Of a stretch of DNA of 64,000 nt, positions 19,983 to 31,727 are shown one piece after another. The position numbers and the translations under genes are program-made. Below the pieces are notes generated by a model that was not told the DNA's origin, searched no databases, and saw nothing but the letters and a program-made list of their open reading frames with translations. This stretch comes from CAVUPF01 sp963803755 (GTDB taxonomy: Bacteria; Actinomycetota; Thermoleophilia; Solirubrobacterales; 70-9), in contig CAWDNP010000012.1 in the NCBI GenBank assembly GCA_963803755.1, positions 310,001-374,000 of the forward strand. The letters are read 5' to 3'. Numbering within the stretch: the first letter of the stretch is position 1; every line of letters starts with the position of its first letter.

Positions 19983-20125
19983 TCCTGCGAACGGGGGCGG
20001 TGTGGAGCAAGGCCTGAGCCCCGGGCGCGAAAGGTCTCCGCACCCAGCTCGGCACGCAGCACAAGGAGGTACCCCGTCCCGAGGACAGGAGCCCGCGGTC
20101 AAGCGCTTGGCCCCAGGCTCGTGGC

Positions 20126-20131
20126 TATACT
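20126..20131 (+). promoter_or_regulatory. putative -10 box for the rimP-nusA-infB operon
   Basis: TATACT lies 73 nt before the rimP ATG in the 222-bp gap after coaBC. A TTGG sequence upstream is poorly spaced (13 bp), so only the -10 is convincing. Transcription from here would include the hairpin at 20165-20189. Confidence 0.4.
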
Positions 20132-20164
20132 GGGTGCAAGCTTTTCTGTCCTATCCGTGTCGAG

Positions 20165-20189
20165 AAGTGGGCCTGGCCCACTTTTTTTT
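20165..20189 (+). terminator. intrinsic terminator-like hairpin in the rimP leader
   Basis: AAGTGGG (20165-20171) pairs with CCCACTT (20177-20183) around loop CCTGG, followed by a run of T to 20189. It ends only 15 nt before the rimP ATG and lies downstream of the TATACT box. It either terminates coaBC transcripts or acts as an attenuator of the nusA operon. Confidence 0.7.
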
Positions 20190-20204
20190 AGGCCCGAACC
20201 AGCC

Positions 20205-20465
20205 ATGCAAGACCTCAAAGATGAGATCCAACAGCAGCTCTCCGAACTCGACTCCGCGCTCGACTTGGTAGCCCTGGAGCGCCCCGGCACTGACGTGCTG
20301 CGTATCTTCATTGACCGCCCCGGCGGCGTCGATCTGGCGCTTTGTGAACGCGTGACCAAGCACCTGAGCCATCTCACGGTCGACTACTCCCTGGAGGTCT
20401 CCTCGCCGGGTCCCAAGTACCGCCGCGCCAGCCACGTTCCCGAGATCAAGGAGCAGCTCAAGTGA
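20205..20465 (+). CDS. rimP: RimP-like ribosome maturation factor, N-terminal domain only
   Basis: This 86-residue protein matches the N-terminal domain of RimP: RIFIDRPGGVDLALCERV and then LEVSSPG. Family members continue with a C-terminal SH3-like domain to roughly 150-200 residues, but here the chain stops 21 residues after SSPG. The stop overlaps the nusA GTG as GTGA, so there is no room for the missing domain and no sign of a frameshift. The location immediately before nusA is the normal rimP locus. Function in 30S maturation is inferred from family and place. Confidence 0.8.
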   Translation: MQDLKDEIQQQLSELDSALDLVALERPGTDVLRIFIDRPGGVDLALCERVTKHLSHLTVDYSLEVSSPGPKYRRASHVPEIKEQLK

Positions 20466-22083
20466 GCAAGGAGATCGTCGAAGCAGTCAAGGCGCTCGAG
20501 CAGGAGAAGGGGATCTCCGCAGAGAAGCTGATGGACGCCCTCGAGGACGCCCTCCTCTCGGCCTACAAGAAGACGCCCGGTGCGGCCAAATACGCCCGGG
20601 TCGACCTCGACCACGAGACCGGCGACTTCCGGGTCTTTGAGCTGATCCTCCCTCCAGAGCTTGAGGAGAAGCTGCTGGCTGAGGCTGCCGAGCTTCAGGA
20701 GGAGGAGGAGTCAGAGATCGACCCCGAGACCGGGGAGCTGCGCGAGCCCGAGGAGCCCGAGCTTGACCCTGAGATGATCGCACCCTACGAGGACCAGATC
20801 ACGACTCGCGACGTCACTCCCGATGACTTCGGCCGGATCGCCGCCCAGACCGCCAAGCAGGTGATCTTGCAGCGGATTCGCGAAGCCGAGCGGCAGATGA
20901 TGTATGACGAGTACCAGGACCGGGTCGGCGAGCTGATCACCGGGATCATTCAGCAGTCCGACAAGCGCTACACGCTGGTCCAGCTGCGCGAGCGGGTCGA
21001 GGCGCTGCTGCCCAAGTCCGAGCAGGTCTACAACGAGCGCTACGACCACGGGATGCGGGTCAAGGCGGTGATCACCGACGTCTCGGACTCGACCAAAGGC
21101 CCGGCGATCGTCGTTTCGCGACGCAACCCGGAGCTGATCAAGAAGCTGTTCGAGTTGGAGGTCCCCGAGATCGCCGACAAGCTGGTCGAGATTGTCGGCG
21201 TCGCCCGCGAGCCCGGCTATCGCTCCAAGATCGCGGTCATCTCCCACGCCGACGGCGTCGACCCGGTCGGCGCCTGCGTCGGCCCGCGTGGCTCGCGGGT
21301 GCGGATGGTCGTCTCCGGAGCTGCGCGGCGAGAAGATCGACATCATCCCCCACAACGACGAGCCCGCTCGCTTCGTCGCCAAGGCGCTATCGCCGGCCCG
21401 GGTCCGCGAGGTGATAGTCGATGACGAGGAGCGCCAGGCGACTGTGATCGTCCCCGACGACCAGCTCTCGCTGGCAATCGGCCGCGACGGCCAGAACGCC
21501 CGCCTTGCCGCCCGGCTGACGGGCTGGCGGGTCGACATCAAGTCTGAGACGGAGTTCTCCCAGGAAGACCAGGAGGTGGAGTATGAGGGAGAGGATCAGT
21601 CCGACGGTCGATGCATGGCAATGCTCTCAAACGGTCGTCGCTGCCCGAATGCCGCCGTCCCCGGCTCCACCTACTGCGGCCTGCCCCAGCACCAGGCGCT
21701 GGCCCGCTTTGAGACCAGTCAGGTCGCGGTCCTTGCGGCGCTCGCCGAGGCCGAGGTCGCGGTCCTCGCTGACCCTGACGCCGACGAGGGCCAGGTCTCT
21801 GAAATCGTTGATCGTGCGACAGCGGAGTTCGACGAGAACGCTCGCAGGGGCCAGCGAGGAAGTCACAGAGGATGAAGGCCAGGGCTCTGGCGACGATGGC
21901 GCAACGCCCGCCGCCATGGGCCAGGCCGAGGGAGCGACGGACGATGAGGCGCCCTCAGCCGACTCCGATCACGATCTGATTCCCTCCGAGGCCGCTGATC
22001 GCCCTGACGATTCGGCTGAGCCGCCTTCTGAGCCTGCCCCTGAGGCCGAGCCCTCTGAGCCCGTAGCCGAGGAGGCTGAGTAG
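20462..22083 (+). CDS. nusA: transcription termination/antitermination protein NusA with C-terminal extension (two apparent frameshifts)
   Basis: NusA binds RNA polymerase and nascent RNA. In order: the N-terminal RNAP-binding domain, an S1 domain around HGMRVKAVITDVS, KH1 with GACVGPRGSRV, and KH2 with LSLAIGRDGQNARLA. An unusual tail follows, with CMAMLSNGRRC...YCGLPQH (Cys/His knuckle-like) and then an acidic Pro/Glu-rich end. Two extra bases are inferred: one in CGTCTCCGGAG (21310-21320; CGTCTCCGAG restores VVSELRGEKIDIIP) and one in GAGAACG (21834-21840; GAGACG restores FDETLAGASEE). The corrected length is about 539 residues. The GTG start overlaps rimP. No ylxR gene lies between nusA and infB. 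Confidence 0.9.
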
Positions 22084-22088
22084 CAGGG

Positions 22089-24285
22089 GTGGCTAAGAAG
22101 CGGGTTCACGAGATCGCGAAAGCGCAGGGTCTCAGCAGCAAAGAGTTGCTGGCGGCGCTCAAGGCAGTCGGGGTGGAGGCGAAAGTTGCGGCCTCCAGTG
22201 TCGAGGAGGCCGATGCGTTAAAGGCGATCGCAGCCGCCAAAGGGGACGGCGGAACTGCCGTAAAGACCGAGACGCGGCCCAAACCGGCCGCCAAAGGCGC
22301 CCAGACGTCGAAGAAGCCGGTGCGCCCCAGCGGGCAGGCATCCAGCCCCCTCGCCGCCGGGGGGGCTGCTCCTAAAAAACGCCGCGTAGTGATCGATTCG
22401 CAGGCCGCTCGCCGCGATCAGATGGGCGGGCCGCCGCCACAGCGGCCGCCAAGGCGCCGCGGCGGGCGTCGCCGCCGACCGCTGCTGGAGGAGCCGCCGC
22501 CCCAGGCCGAGTCACCGGCCGAGCCCGAGGCGACCAACGTTAACTCCGGCGCCACCGTGCGCGAGGTCGCCGAGTCGCTCGGCCTCGCCCCCGCCGAAGT
22601 GATCAAGAAGCTGATGACGATGGGGGAGATGGCGACCCTCACCCAGACCCTCACCGACGACTCGATCCGGGCGATCGCCGACGAGTACGACCGCAAGATC
22701 GAGATCGTCACCGCGGCCGATGAGGAGCCCGAGAACGCCCACCTTCACCGATGCCGAGGAGGATCTCGCCGACCGGCCGCCGGTGGTGACGATTATGGGC
22801 CACGTCGACCACGGCAAGACCTCGCTGCTCGACGCGATCCGCGAGACCGAGGTGGCAGCGGGGGAGGCGGGCGGCATCACCCAGCACATCGGCGCCTACC
22901 AGGTCCACCACGGTGAGAAGACGATCACCTTCCTCGACACCCCAGGCCACGCCGCCTTCACCGCGATGCGCGCTCGGGGCGCCAAAGTCACCGACGTTGC
23001 CGTCGTCGTCGTTGCCGCCGATGACGGTGTGATGCCGCAGACGAAAGAGGCGATCGACCACGCCCGTGCCGCCGACGTGCCGATGCTGATCGCCGTCAAC
23101 AAGATCGACAAAGAGGGCGCCCAGCCCGACCGGATCCGCAACGAGCTAGCCGCCGACGGCCTCACCCCGGAGGAGTGGGGGGGCGACACCGTCTACTGCG
23201 ACGTCTCCGCGAAGACCCACGAGGGGCTCGACAGCCTGCTCGACATGATCCTGCTTGTCTCTGAGCTGGAGGAGCTGGGGGCCAACCCCGACGCCCCGGC
23301 CTCGGGCACGGTGATTGAGTCCCAGCTCGATCCCGGTCGCGGCCCCGTGGTCACCGTCTTGGTCCAGCGCGGCACGCTGAAGGTGGGCGACTCGCTGGTC
23401 GCTGGCCCACGGTGGGGACGGGTGCGGGCGATGCAGGACTTCACCGGCGAGCGGGTTGACAGCGCCGGCCCAGGGATGCCGGTCGAGGTGCTCGGATTCG
23501 ACGGGGTCTGCGAGGCCGGCGAGTTCGTCGCGGCGGTCGAGAACGACCGCCGCGCCCGCCAGCTCGCCCAGGAGCGCGCCAACCGGCTGAAGACCGAGGC
23601 CCTGGCCCGCCGCCAGGCCCGCAAGGTCAGCCTCGAGGAGGTCTTTGCCCGCGCCCAGGAGGGCGAGATCAAGGAGCTCAATATCGTCCTCAAGGCTGAT
23701 GTGGCCGGTTCCCTGGAGGCGCTTCAGGACGAGATCGCCAAGGTGCCCCAGGAACAGGTGGCGATCAACATCATTCACTCACAGACCGGAGGCATCAACG
23801 AGTCCGACGTGATGCTCGCCTCGGCCTCAAATGCGATCATCCTCGGCTTCAATGTTCGCCCCCTCGCTGACGCCCGCCGTGCTGCCGAGCGTGAGGGCGT
23901 CGACGTCCGCACCTACTCGGTCATCTACAAAGTCACCGAGGACCTCCGCAATGCGATGGAAGGAATGCTGGAGGCGGTTGAGGTCGAGGAGGCGGTCGGC
24001 GAGGCCGAGGTCAAGCAGACCTTCAAGGCCTCCAAAGTTGGCCGCATCGCCGGCTGTGCCGTCACCGAGGGCAAGGTCACACGCGAGGCCAACGTCCGCC
24101 TGGTCCGCGAAGGCACTGTGGTGTGGACCGGCAAGCTCGGCTCCCTGCGGCGCTTCAAAGACAACGTGTCCGAGGTCGAGGAGGGCCAAGAGTGCGGCGT
24201 TGTCCTCGACGGCTACGCTGACGTCAAGGAGGGCGACGTGCTCGAGTTCTTCCAGACCAAGCAGGTCGAGCAGACGCTGGAGTAG
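22089..24285 (+). CDS. infB: translation initiation factor IF-2 (apparent frameshift)
   Basis: This GTPase (about 731 residues after correction) places initiator tRNA on the ribosome. The N-terminus has an IF2N-type segment (KRVHEIAKAQGLSSKELL), then a basic Pro/Arg-rich linker and a second IF2N motif. The G domain has G1 GHVDHGKT, G3 DTPGH and G4 NKID. Domains II-IV follow. One extra base at GAGAACG (22731-22737) breaks the frame just before the G domain; GAGACG yields EETPTFTDAEEDL. The GTG start lies 5 nt after the nusA stop. Confidence 0.93.
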
Positions 24286-24286
24286 G

Positions 24287-24625
24287 ATGGCCACCGCTCG
24301 CATGCGGCGCATCAACGAGGTGCTTCGCGAGGTGGTCGGCGCGGCGATCGGCAGTGAGTTAAACGATCCCCGCATCGGTTTCGTCACCGTGACATCGGTC
24401 CAGACCAGCCCCGATTTGCGCACCGCAAAGGTGTACGTCAGCGTGCTCGGCTCCGAGGAGGAGCGGGAGGCGACACTGAGCGGGCTGCGCTCCTCCCGCG
24501 GCGTGATCCAGTCGAGGATCGCCGCCGAGACGAGGATGAAGCGCACCCCGACCGTCTCCTTTCACTACGACGAGACGATCGAGCAGGGCGTGCGAATTTC
24601 GCGGCTGCTGGAGGAGGAGGGATGA
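24287..24625 (+). CDS. rbfA: ribosome-binding factor A
   Basis: This 112-residue KH-type protein is needed for late 30S maturation. The N-terminus RMRRINEVLREVV and the core NDPRIGFVTVTSVQTSPDLRTAKVYVS are typical, as is the FHYDETIEQG segment. The ATG follows the infB stop by 1 nt and the TGA overlaps the next ATG. The nusA-infB-rbfA order is the canonical one. Confidence 0.94.
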   Translation: MATARMRRINEVLREVVGAAIGSELNDPRIGFVTVTSVQTSPDLRTAKVYVSVLGSEEEREATLSGLRSSRGVIQSRIAAETRMKRTPTVSFHYDETIEQGVRISRLLEEEG

Positions 24626-25623
24626 CGGGGGAGCCGGTAGGCCTGGCAGCCACCGACACCGAGCTGGTCGCCGCCGAGCTGCGCTCGCGCGAGCGCTTCC
24701 TGCTCACCGCCCACGAGGGCCCCGACGGCGACGCCCTCGGCTCGCTACTGGGAATGCACCACCTGCTCGCTCAGCTCGGGAAGGACTCGGTGATGTTCAT
24801 GGCGGCGAAGGAGTTCCCGCTGCCGATCGAGTACCGCTTTTTGCCGTTGGAGGAGGTCTTCCACGAGCCCCCCGCCGACATCGCCGACCGCACGGTGATC
24901 TTCTTGGACTGCGGCAACATCGACCGGATGCCGCTCGACTTCCTCACCGGAAACGACGTCATCAACATCGACCACCATCACGACAACACCCGCTTCGGCG
25001 ACTTCAACTTGGTCGACACCGAGGCCTCGTGCACGGCAGAGATCGTCTACGAGCTGGCGATCCTGCTCGGGGCCCGGATCACCGGAGATATGGCCTCGGC
25101 CCTCTACGTCGGGCTGATCACAGACACCGGCAAGTTCATGTACGAGAACACCGATGCCCGTACTCACCGGGTTGCCGCCGACCTGATCGAAGCCGGGGTC
25201 GAGGTCGACGACACCTATCGGCGTCTCTACGAGCACGTGCCGCTGGAGAAGCTCCTGCTGGTGGCTCGCGCGCTTGAGGGCATCCAGCGCCACTGCGAGG
25301 GCCGCCTCGTCCTCACCTACATAACGGCGGCTGACTACGACGCTACGGGCGCTGGCGAGGAGATGACCGAGGGGATCGTCGATCACCTGCGCTCGGTCGA
25401 GGGCACCAAGGTGGCGGCGGTGATCCGCGACCTCGGCGATCGCGGCCGGGCGGCGCGCAAGGTCAGCCTGCGCTCCAGCGAGGGCGACATCGACGTCTCA
25501 GCGATCGCCCGCCGCCACGGCGGCGGCGGCCACAAGCGGGCCGCCGGCTTCTCGACCGACCTCGAGCTCGACGAGCTGGTCTCCTTCCTCTGTGGCGAGG
25601 TGACCGCCCAGCTCGACTCCTGA
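24622..25623 (+). CDS. nrnA: DHH-family nanoRNase / pAp phosphatase
   Basis: This 333-residue DHH-DHHA1 phosphoesterase degrades nanoRNA and hydrolyses 3'-phosphoadenosine 5'-phosphate. Metal motifs are HEGPDGDALGS at about residues 32-42, DCGN near 95 and DHHHDN at about 114-119. The DHHA1 substrate motif GGGGHKRAAGF is near the C-terminus. Placement between rbfA and truB is common in Gram-positive bacteria. It overlaps rbfA by ATGA. Confidence 0.92.
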   Translation: MTGEPVGLAATDTELVAAELRSRERFLLTAHEGPDGDALGSLLGMHHLLAQLGKDSVMFMAAKEFPLPIEYRFLPLEEVFHEPPADIADRTVIFLDCGNIDRMPLDFLTGNDVINIDHHHDNTRFGDFNLVDTEASCTAEIVYELAILLGARITGDMASALYVGLITDTGKFMYENTDARTHRVAADLIEAGVEVDDTYRRLYEHVPLEKLLLVARALEGIQRHCEGRLVLTYITAADYDATGAGEEMTEGIVDHLRSVEGTKVAAVIRDLGDRGRAARKVSLRSSEGDIDVSAIARRHGGGGHKRAAGFSTDLELDELVSFLCGEVTAQLDS

Positions 25624-25625
25624 AT

Positions 25626-26273
25626 ATGGCCGCCGGCGAGCCCGCGGGCGCCATCTTGCTCTGCGACAAGCCCGCGGGGATAACCTCGCACGACATGGTG
25701 GCGCGGGTGCGACGGGCGCGCGGGTGCAAGGTGGGCCACGCGGGGACGCTCGATCCGTTCGCCACCGGCCTGCTGTTGCTCCTTCTCGGCCGGGCAACGA
25801 AGCTGCAGCGCCACCTGACGGGGTTGCCGAAGACCTACCTCGTGACGGCTCGTCTCGGCTGGCGCTCCAGCACCGGGGACCCCGACGGGGAGCTGACCGA
25901 GACCGGGTGTCTGCCGGAGTCGCTGGAGCTGCCCACGGGCACGGTGCGCCAGCGGGTGCCGATGACCTCCGCGGTGCGGGTCGGGGGGGAGCGGCTCTAC
26001 CGCAAGGCGCACCGCGGCGAGGCCGTCAAGACGCCGGAGCGCGATGTCGAGGTCTACCGGGCCGATCTGCTCGGCCACGACGCCGGCAGCGCTGCGTATG
26101 AGGTCGAATGCTCGGCCGGAACTTACGTCCGAACCCTGGTCGAGACGCTGGGGGACGCCTACTGCTCTTCACTGCGTCGCACCGCGATCGGCCCCTTCGA
26201 GGTCAAGGACGCCGGCGAGGAGCTGAGCGTGGACCGCGTCGCCGAGTTGGCCCCCGAGGCCCTGCTTCGATGA
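25626..26273 (+). CDS. truB: tRNA pseudouridine(55) synthase, short form
   Basis: This enzyme makes pseudouridine 55 in the T loop of tRNAs. The catalytic aspartate is in GHAGTLDPFATGLL at about residues 38-51. CDKPAGITSH lies near the start and ECSAGTYVRTL later. At 215 residues it is shorter than typical TruB proteins (about 290-310) and appears to lack the C-terminal PUA-like region. The stop overlaps ribF (ATGA), so this end is real and not a frame error. Confidence 0.92.
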   Translation: MAAGEPAGAILLCDKPAGITSHDMVARVRRARGCKVGHAGTLDPFATGLLLLLLGRATKLQRHLTGLPKTYLVTARLGWRSSTGDPDGELTETGCLPESLELPTGTVRQRVPMTSAVRVGGERLYRKAHRGEAVKTPERDVEVYRADLLGHDAGSAAYEVECSAGTYVRTLVETLGDAYCSSLRRTAIGPFEVKDAGEELSVDRVAELAPEALLR

Positions 26274-27160
26274 GCGTCGAGGTCACCAGGCTGCCAGACG
26301 CGGAGCCGCGGCCCCGCCACGTCGCGATCGGCACCTTTGACGGCGTTCACCTGGGCCACCGGGAGGTGATCGACCACGCCGACACGGTCCTCACCTTCGA
26401 TCCGCACCCACTGGAAGTCCTCCACCCGGCGGCGCTGCCGAAGCTGATCATGCCGTTCGCGGTGAAGCGCGACGTGATCGAGGGGCTGGGAGTGCGCGAG
26501 CTAGTGGTCATCCCCTTTGACCGCGAGTTCGCGGCCGTGCCAGCCGAGGGCTTTATCGAGCGGGTCCTGGTCGAGCGGCTTGGAGCCGAGCGGGTCTCGG
26601 TCGGGGAGAACTTCCGCTTCGGCGCCAGGGCGCAGGGCGACCCGGAGATGCTCGCCTTGCGCCCCGAGTTCGAGACCCGGGTGGTGCCGCTGGTCGAGGT
26701 TGATGGCGAGACCGTGTCCTCGACACGGATCCGGGCTCTGGTAGCCGCCGGCGACATGGTGGGCGCCCGGCGCTGCCTTGCCGCTCCCTTCATGGTCGAG
26801 GGGACCGTGGAGAGCGGCGATCAGCGCGGCCGGGAGCTGGGGTTTCCGACCGCCAACATCGTCCCCGACGACCGCCTCGCGATCCCCGGGCACGGCGTCT
26901 ACGCGGCCTTCGCCGACGGCGTGCCGGCGGCGGTCAACGTCGGCGTGCGGCCGACCTTTGAAACGGGACGCGGGGTGTTGATCGAGACCTACCTGATCGA
27001 CCGCGACGAGGACCTCTACGGCAAGACCCTGCGAGTTGCCTTCGTCGACCGCCTGCGCGGCGAGAAGCGCTTTGCCGGGGTCGAGGAGCTGATCGCCCAG
27101 ATGCGGACCGACGTCGAGGACGCGAAGCGGGTCTGTGCTAGCTTCACCGGCCCGCAATGA
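26270..27160 (+). CDS. ribF: bifunctional riboflavin kinase / FAD synthetase
   Basis: This 296-residue enzyme makes FMN and FAD from riboflavin. The N-terminal nucleotidyltransferase has GTFDGVHLGH at about residues 21-30 and the SSTRIR motif. The C-terminal kinase has GRELGFPTAN and the conserved PTFE segment. It overlaps truB and rpsO by ATGA, so it lies inside the translation operon. Confidence 0.94.
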   Translation: MSVEVTRLPDAEPRPRHVAIGTFDGVHLGHREVIDHADTVLTFDPHPLEVLHPAALPKLIMPFAVKRDVIEGLGVRELVVIPFDREFAAVPAEGFIERVLVERLGAERVSVGENFRFGARAQGDPEMLALRPEFETRVVPLVEVDGETVSSTRIRALVAAGDMVGARRCLAAPFMVEGTVESGDQRGRELGFPTANIVPDDRLAIPGHGVYAAFADGVPAAVNVGVRPTFETGRGVLIETYLIDRDEDLYGKTLRVAFVDRLRGEKRFAGVEELIAQMRTDVEDAKRVCASFTGPQ

Positions 27161-27426
27161 GCCTGACCAAAGAACAGAAGTCCGAGTTGATCGACAAGTA
27201 CGGGCGCTCCGCCGGCGACACAGGCTCCGCGGAGGTCCAGGTCGCGCTGCTGACCGAGCGGATCAACGACCTGACCGGCCACCTGCGCGAGCATGGGAAA
27301 GACCATCACTCGCGCCGCGGGTTGCTGATGCTGGTCGGCAAGCGGCGCCGCATGCTGCGCTATCTCGAGCGCAACGACCTCGAGCGCTACCGCTCCCTGG
27401 TCGCTGAGCTCGGCCTTCGTCGCTAA
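27157..27426 (+). CDS. rpsO: 30S ribosomal protein S15
   Basis: This 89-residue S15 binds 16S rRNA in the central domain. Family features are DTGSAEVQVALLTERI, LTGHLREHGKDHHSRRGL and the C-terminal YRSLVAELGLRR. The ATG overlaps the ribF stop. The rpsO-pnp order is conserved. Confidence 0.96.
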   Translation: MSLTKEQKSELIDKYGRSAGDTGSAEVQVALLTERINDLTGHLREHGKDHHSRRGLLMLVGKRRRMLRYLERNDLERYRSLVAELGLRR

Positions 27427-27451
27427 GAGCGACGTTTCCTCCCTCGGTCTG

Positions 27452-27483
27452 TAGTCTCCCCCGAGACAGAGAACGAGAGTTCT
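27452..27483 (+). promoter_or_regulatory. putative pnp promoter box and leader hairpin
   Basis: TAGTCT (27452-27457) could serve as a -10 box for pnp. The transcript would start near 27464 and carry AGAAC-GAGA-GTTCT (27470-27483), a 5-bp stem closed by a GNRA tetraloop. In enterobacteria a hairpin in the pnp leader mediates autoregulation. Here that role is only a possibility. Confidence 0.35.
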
Positions 27484-27527
27484 GAAACGCAAGAGCTGCC
27501 AACCGGGCGGCCGGAGGTACGACATAG

Positions 27528-29756
<2,229 letters not shown>

Positions 29757-29759
29757 GCA

Positions 29760-31032
29760 TTGAGCGCCCCGATCCTCACCGCGATGGGCTCGGGCGTCCG
29801 GGTTGTGACCGAGGAGGTTCCCTCGGTTCGCTCCGTGGCGCTCGGGCTCTGGGTGCGAACTGGCTCCCGCGATGAGACCCCCGCCCAGGCAGGGGTCTCC
29901 CACTTCCTCGAGCACCTCCTGTTTAAGGGGACCGAGCGCTTCTCGGCGATCGAGATCTCCGAGCGCTTCGACGGGCTCGGCGCCTCGGTCAACGCGGCGA
30001 CCGGCAAGGAGACGACCCATCTGTACGCCCGCTTCCTCGACGAGCACACCGAGGAGGTCTTCGACCTGCTCGCCGAGATGCTGCTGGCGCCGACCTACCC
30101 GGAGGTCGACTCCGAGCGCGACGTGGTGCTGGAGGAGATCGCGATGTATGAGGACGAACCGCAGGACCGCGTCCACGACTTCCTCGCCGACGCAGTCTTC
30201 GGCGAGCACCCGCTTGGCCGCCGGGTGCTGGGCGAGACGGGGGTGATCGCCTCGATCCCAATCCCCGAGATCGACGCCTACCACCGGGCTCGCTACACCG
30301 GGGAGGACATCGTCGTCGGCGCCGCCGGGCATCTCGACCACGAGCGGATCGCCGAGCTGGCACAGCGCCTCGTCTCCCCCCGAGGGCGGCAACGGCGCCG
30401 CTGCCTCGGTGGAGCCAGACGGCGCCGCTCGCCTGCGCTTCCACGAGAAGGACACCGAGCAGTACCACATCTGCTTCGGGGCGCCGGGCTTAAAGCGCGA
30501 CGACGAGCGGCGCTTCGCGCTCGCCGTCCTTGACTCGATCTTCGGTGGCTCGACCTCCTCGCGGCTCTTTCGCGAGGTGCGCGAGAAGCGCGGGCTCGCC
30601 TACTCGGTCGGTTCCTACAACGAGCAGTACACCGACTCGGGGCTGGTGGCGACCTACGTCGGCACCCGCGAGGACAACGTCGAGGAGGCCTGCGCGATCA
30701 TCGGCGCCGAGCTGGGGCGGCTGCGTTCGGAGCCGATCTCAGGGGAGGAGCTCGCCCGCGCGAAGGAGAACGTCAAGGGCCGGCTCGTCCTCTCCTCCGA
30801 GTCGACCGCGGCGCGGATGACGCGGATCTCCCGTGCCACCCTGTTCGGCCTCCCGATCGACAGCCTCGATGAGATGCTGGCCAAGGTGGACGCGGTGACG
30901 GTCGAGGACCTGACCGGATTGGCCGCCGAGCTCTACGGCGCCGAGCGCCTCTCGGCCGCCTGCGTCGGGCGCGCCGAGGATCGTTTCCGCAGGGCGCTGG
31001 CTCCGGTGAGCGAGGCCCTGGTCGCTGCATGA
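29760..31032 (+). CDS. M16-family zinc metallopeptidase (apparent frameshift)
   Basis: This insulinase-type peptidase (about 423 residues corrected) has the inverted zinc motif HFLEHLLFKGT near residues 45-55 and a downstream Glu ligand region EEIAMYEDEPQD. The second half matches the M16 C-terminal domain (GGSTSSRLFREVREKRGLAYS). One extra C follows CGTCTC at 30371-30381; removing it gives RLVSPEGGNGAA. The TTG start lies 4 nt after the pnp stop, and the order pnp-M16-dapB is familiar from actinobacteria. Substrates are unknown. Confidence 0.88.
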
Positions 31033-31700
31033 TTGGGGTCGTCGTCTCCGGAGCCGCCGGGCGGATGGGCCGGGCCGTCTGTGAGGCGGTCGAGGAGGCC
31101 GAGGACACGGCGCTCGCCGCCAGGGCCGACCCCGCGCTGGGTGTTGAGCTTGGCGACGTGCTCGGCGAGGCCGACGTCGTCGTTGACTTCACGACTCCCG
31201 ACGTCGCCCTCGCCAACCTGCGGGCCTGCCTGGCCGCCGGCGTCCACGCCGTGATCGGGACGACCGGCTTTGACCTGGGCGCCGCCCGAGCGGCCACCGA
31301 GTCGGCGGGCCCTGGCGCCAACTGCTTCGTCGCCCCAAACTTCGCGATCGGCGCGGTGCTGTTGATGGAGGCGGCGCAGCGGATCGCGCCCCACATGCCC
31401 GAGTGCGAGATCATCGAGTTGCACCACGATCGCAAGCTCGACGCCCCGTCGGGCACCGCGAAGCGCACCGCCGAGCTGATCCGCGCCGCCGGGGGCAACG
31501 TCCATGAGCCGATCCACTCGGTCCGCCTGCCCGGCCTTGTCGCCCATCAGGAGGTGATCTTCGGCGGCGAGGGGCAGACCCTCTCGCTGCGCCATGACTC
31601 GGTCGATCGGCGCTCCTTCATGCCCGGGGTCCTGCTCGCCGTCCGCCGGGTCTCCACCCTTCCCGACCGCTTCACGGTGGGGTTGGAGACGCTGCTCTAA
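31029..31700 (+). CDS. dapB: 4-hydroxy-tetrahydrodipicolinate reductase
   Basis: This 223-residue enzyme reduces the DapA product in the lysine/diaminopimelate pathway. The NAD(P) motif VVSGAAGRMGRAV is at about residues 4-16. The catalytic His/Lys signature is ELHHDRKLDAPSGTA. It is slightly shorter than many DapB proteins (about 245-270) but has the key motifs. It overlaps the M16 gene by ATGA and precedes dapA. Confidence 0.93.
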   Translation: MIGVVVSGAAGRMGRAVCEAVEEAEDTALAARADPALGVELGDVLGEADVVVDFTTPDVALANLRACLAAGVHAVIGTTGFDLGAARAATESAGPGANCFVAPNFAIGAVLLMEAAQRIAPHMPECEIIELHHDRKLDAPSGTAKRTAELIRAAGGNVHEPIHSVRLPGLVAHQEVIFGGEGQTLSLRHDSVDRRSFMPGVLLAVRRVSTLPDRFTVGLETLL

Positions 31701-31714
31701 GAGGTTGGAGCGGA

Positions 31715-31720
31715 TACCCT
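31715..31720 (+). promoter_or_regulatory. putative -10 box for dapA
   Basis: TACCCT ends 7 nt before the GTG of dapA at 31728, in the 27-bp gap after dapB, again the leaderless geometry. No clear -35 is present. Confidence 0.3.
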
Positions 31721-31727
31721 GGCTTCG

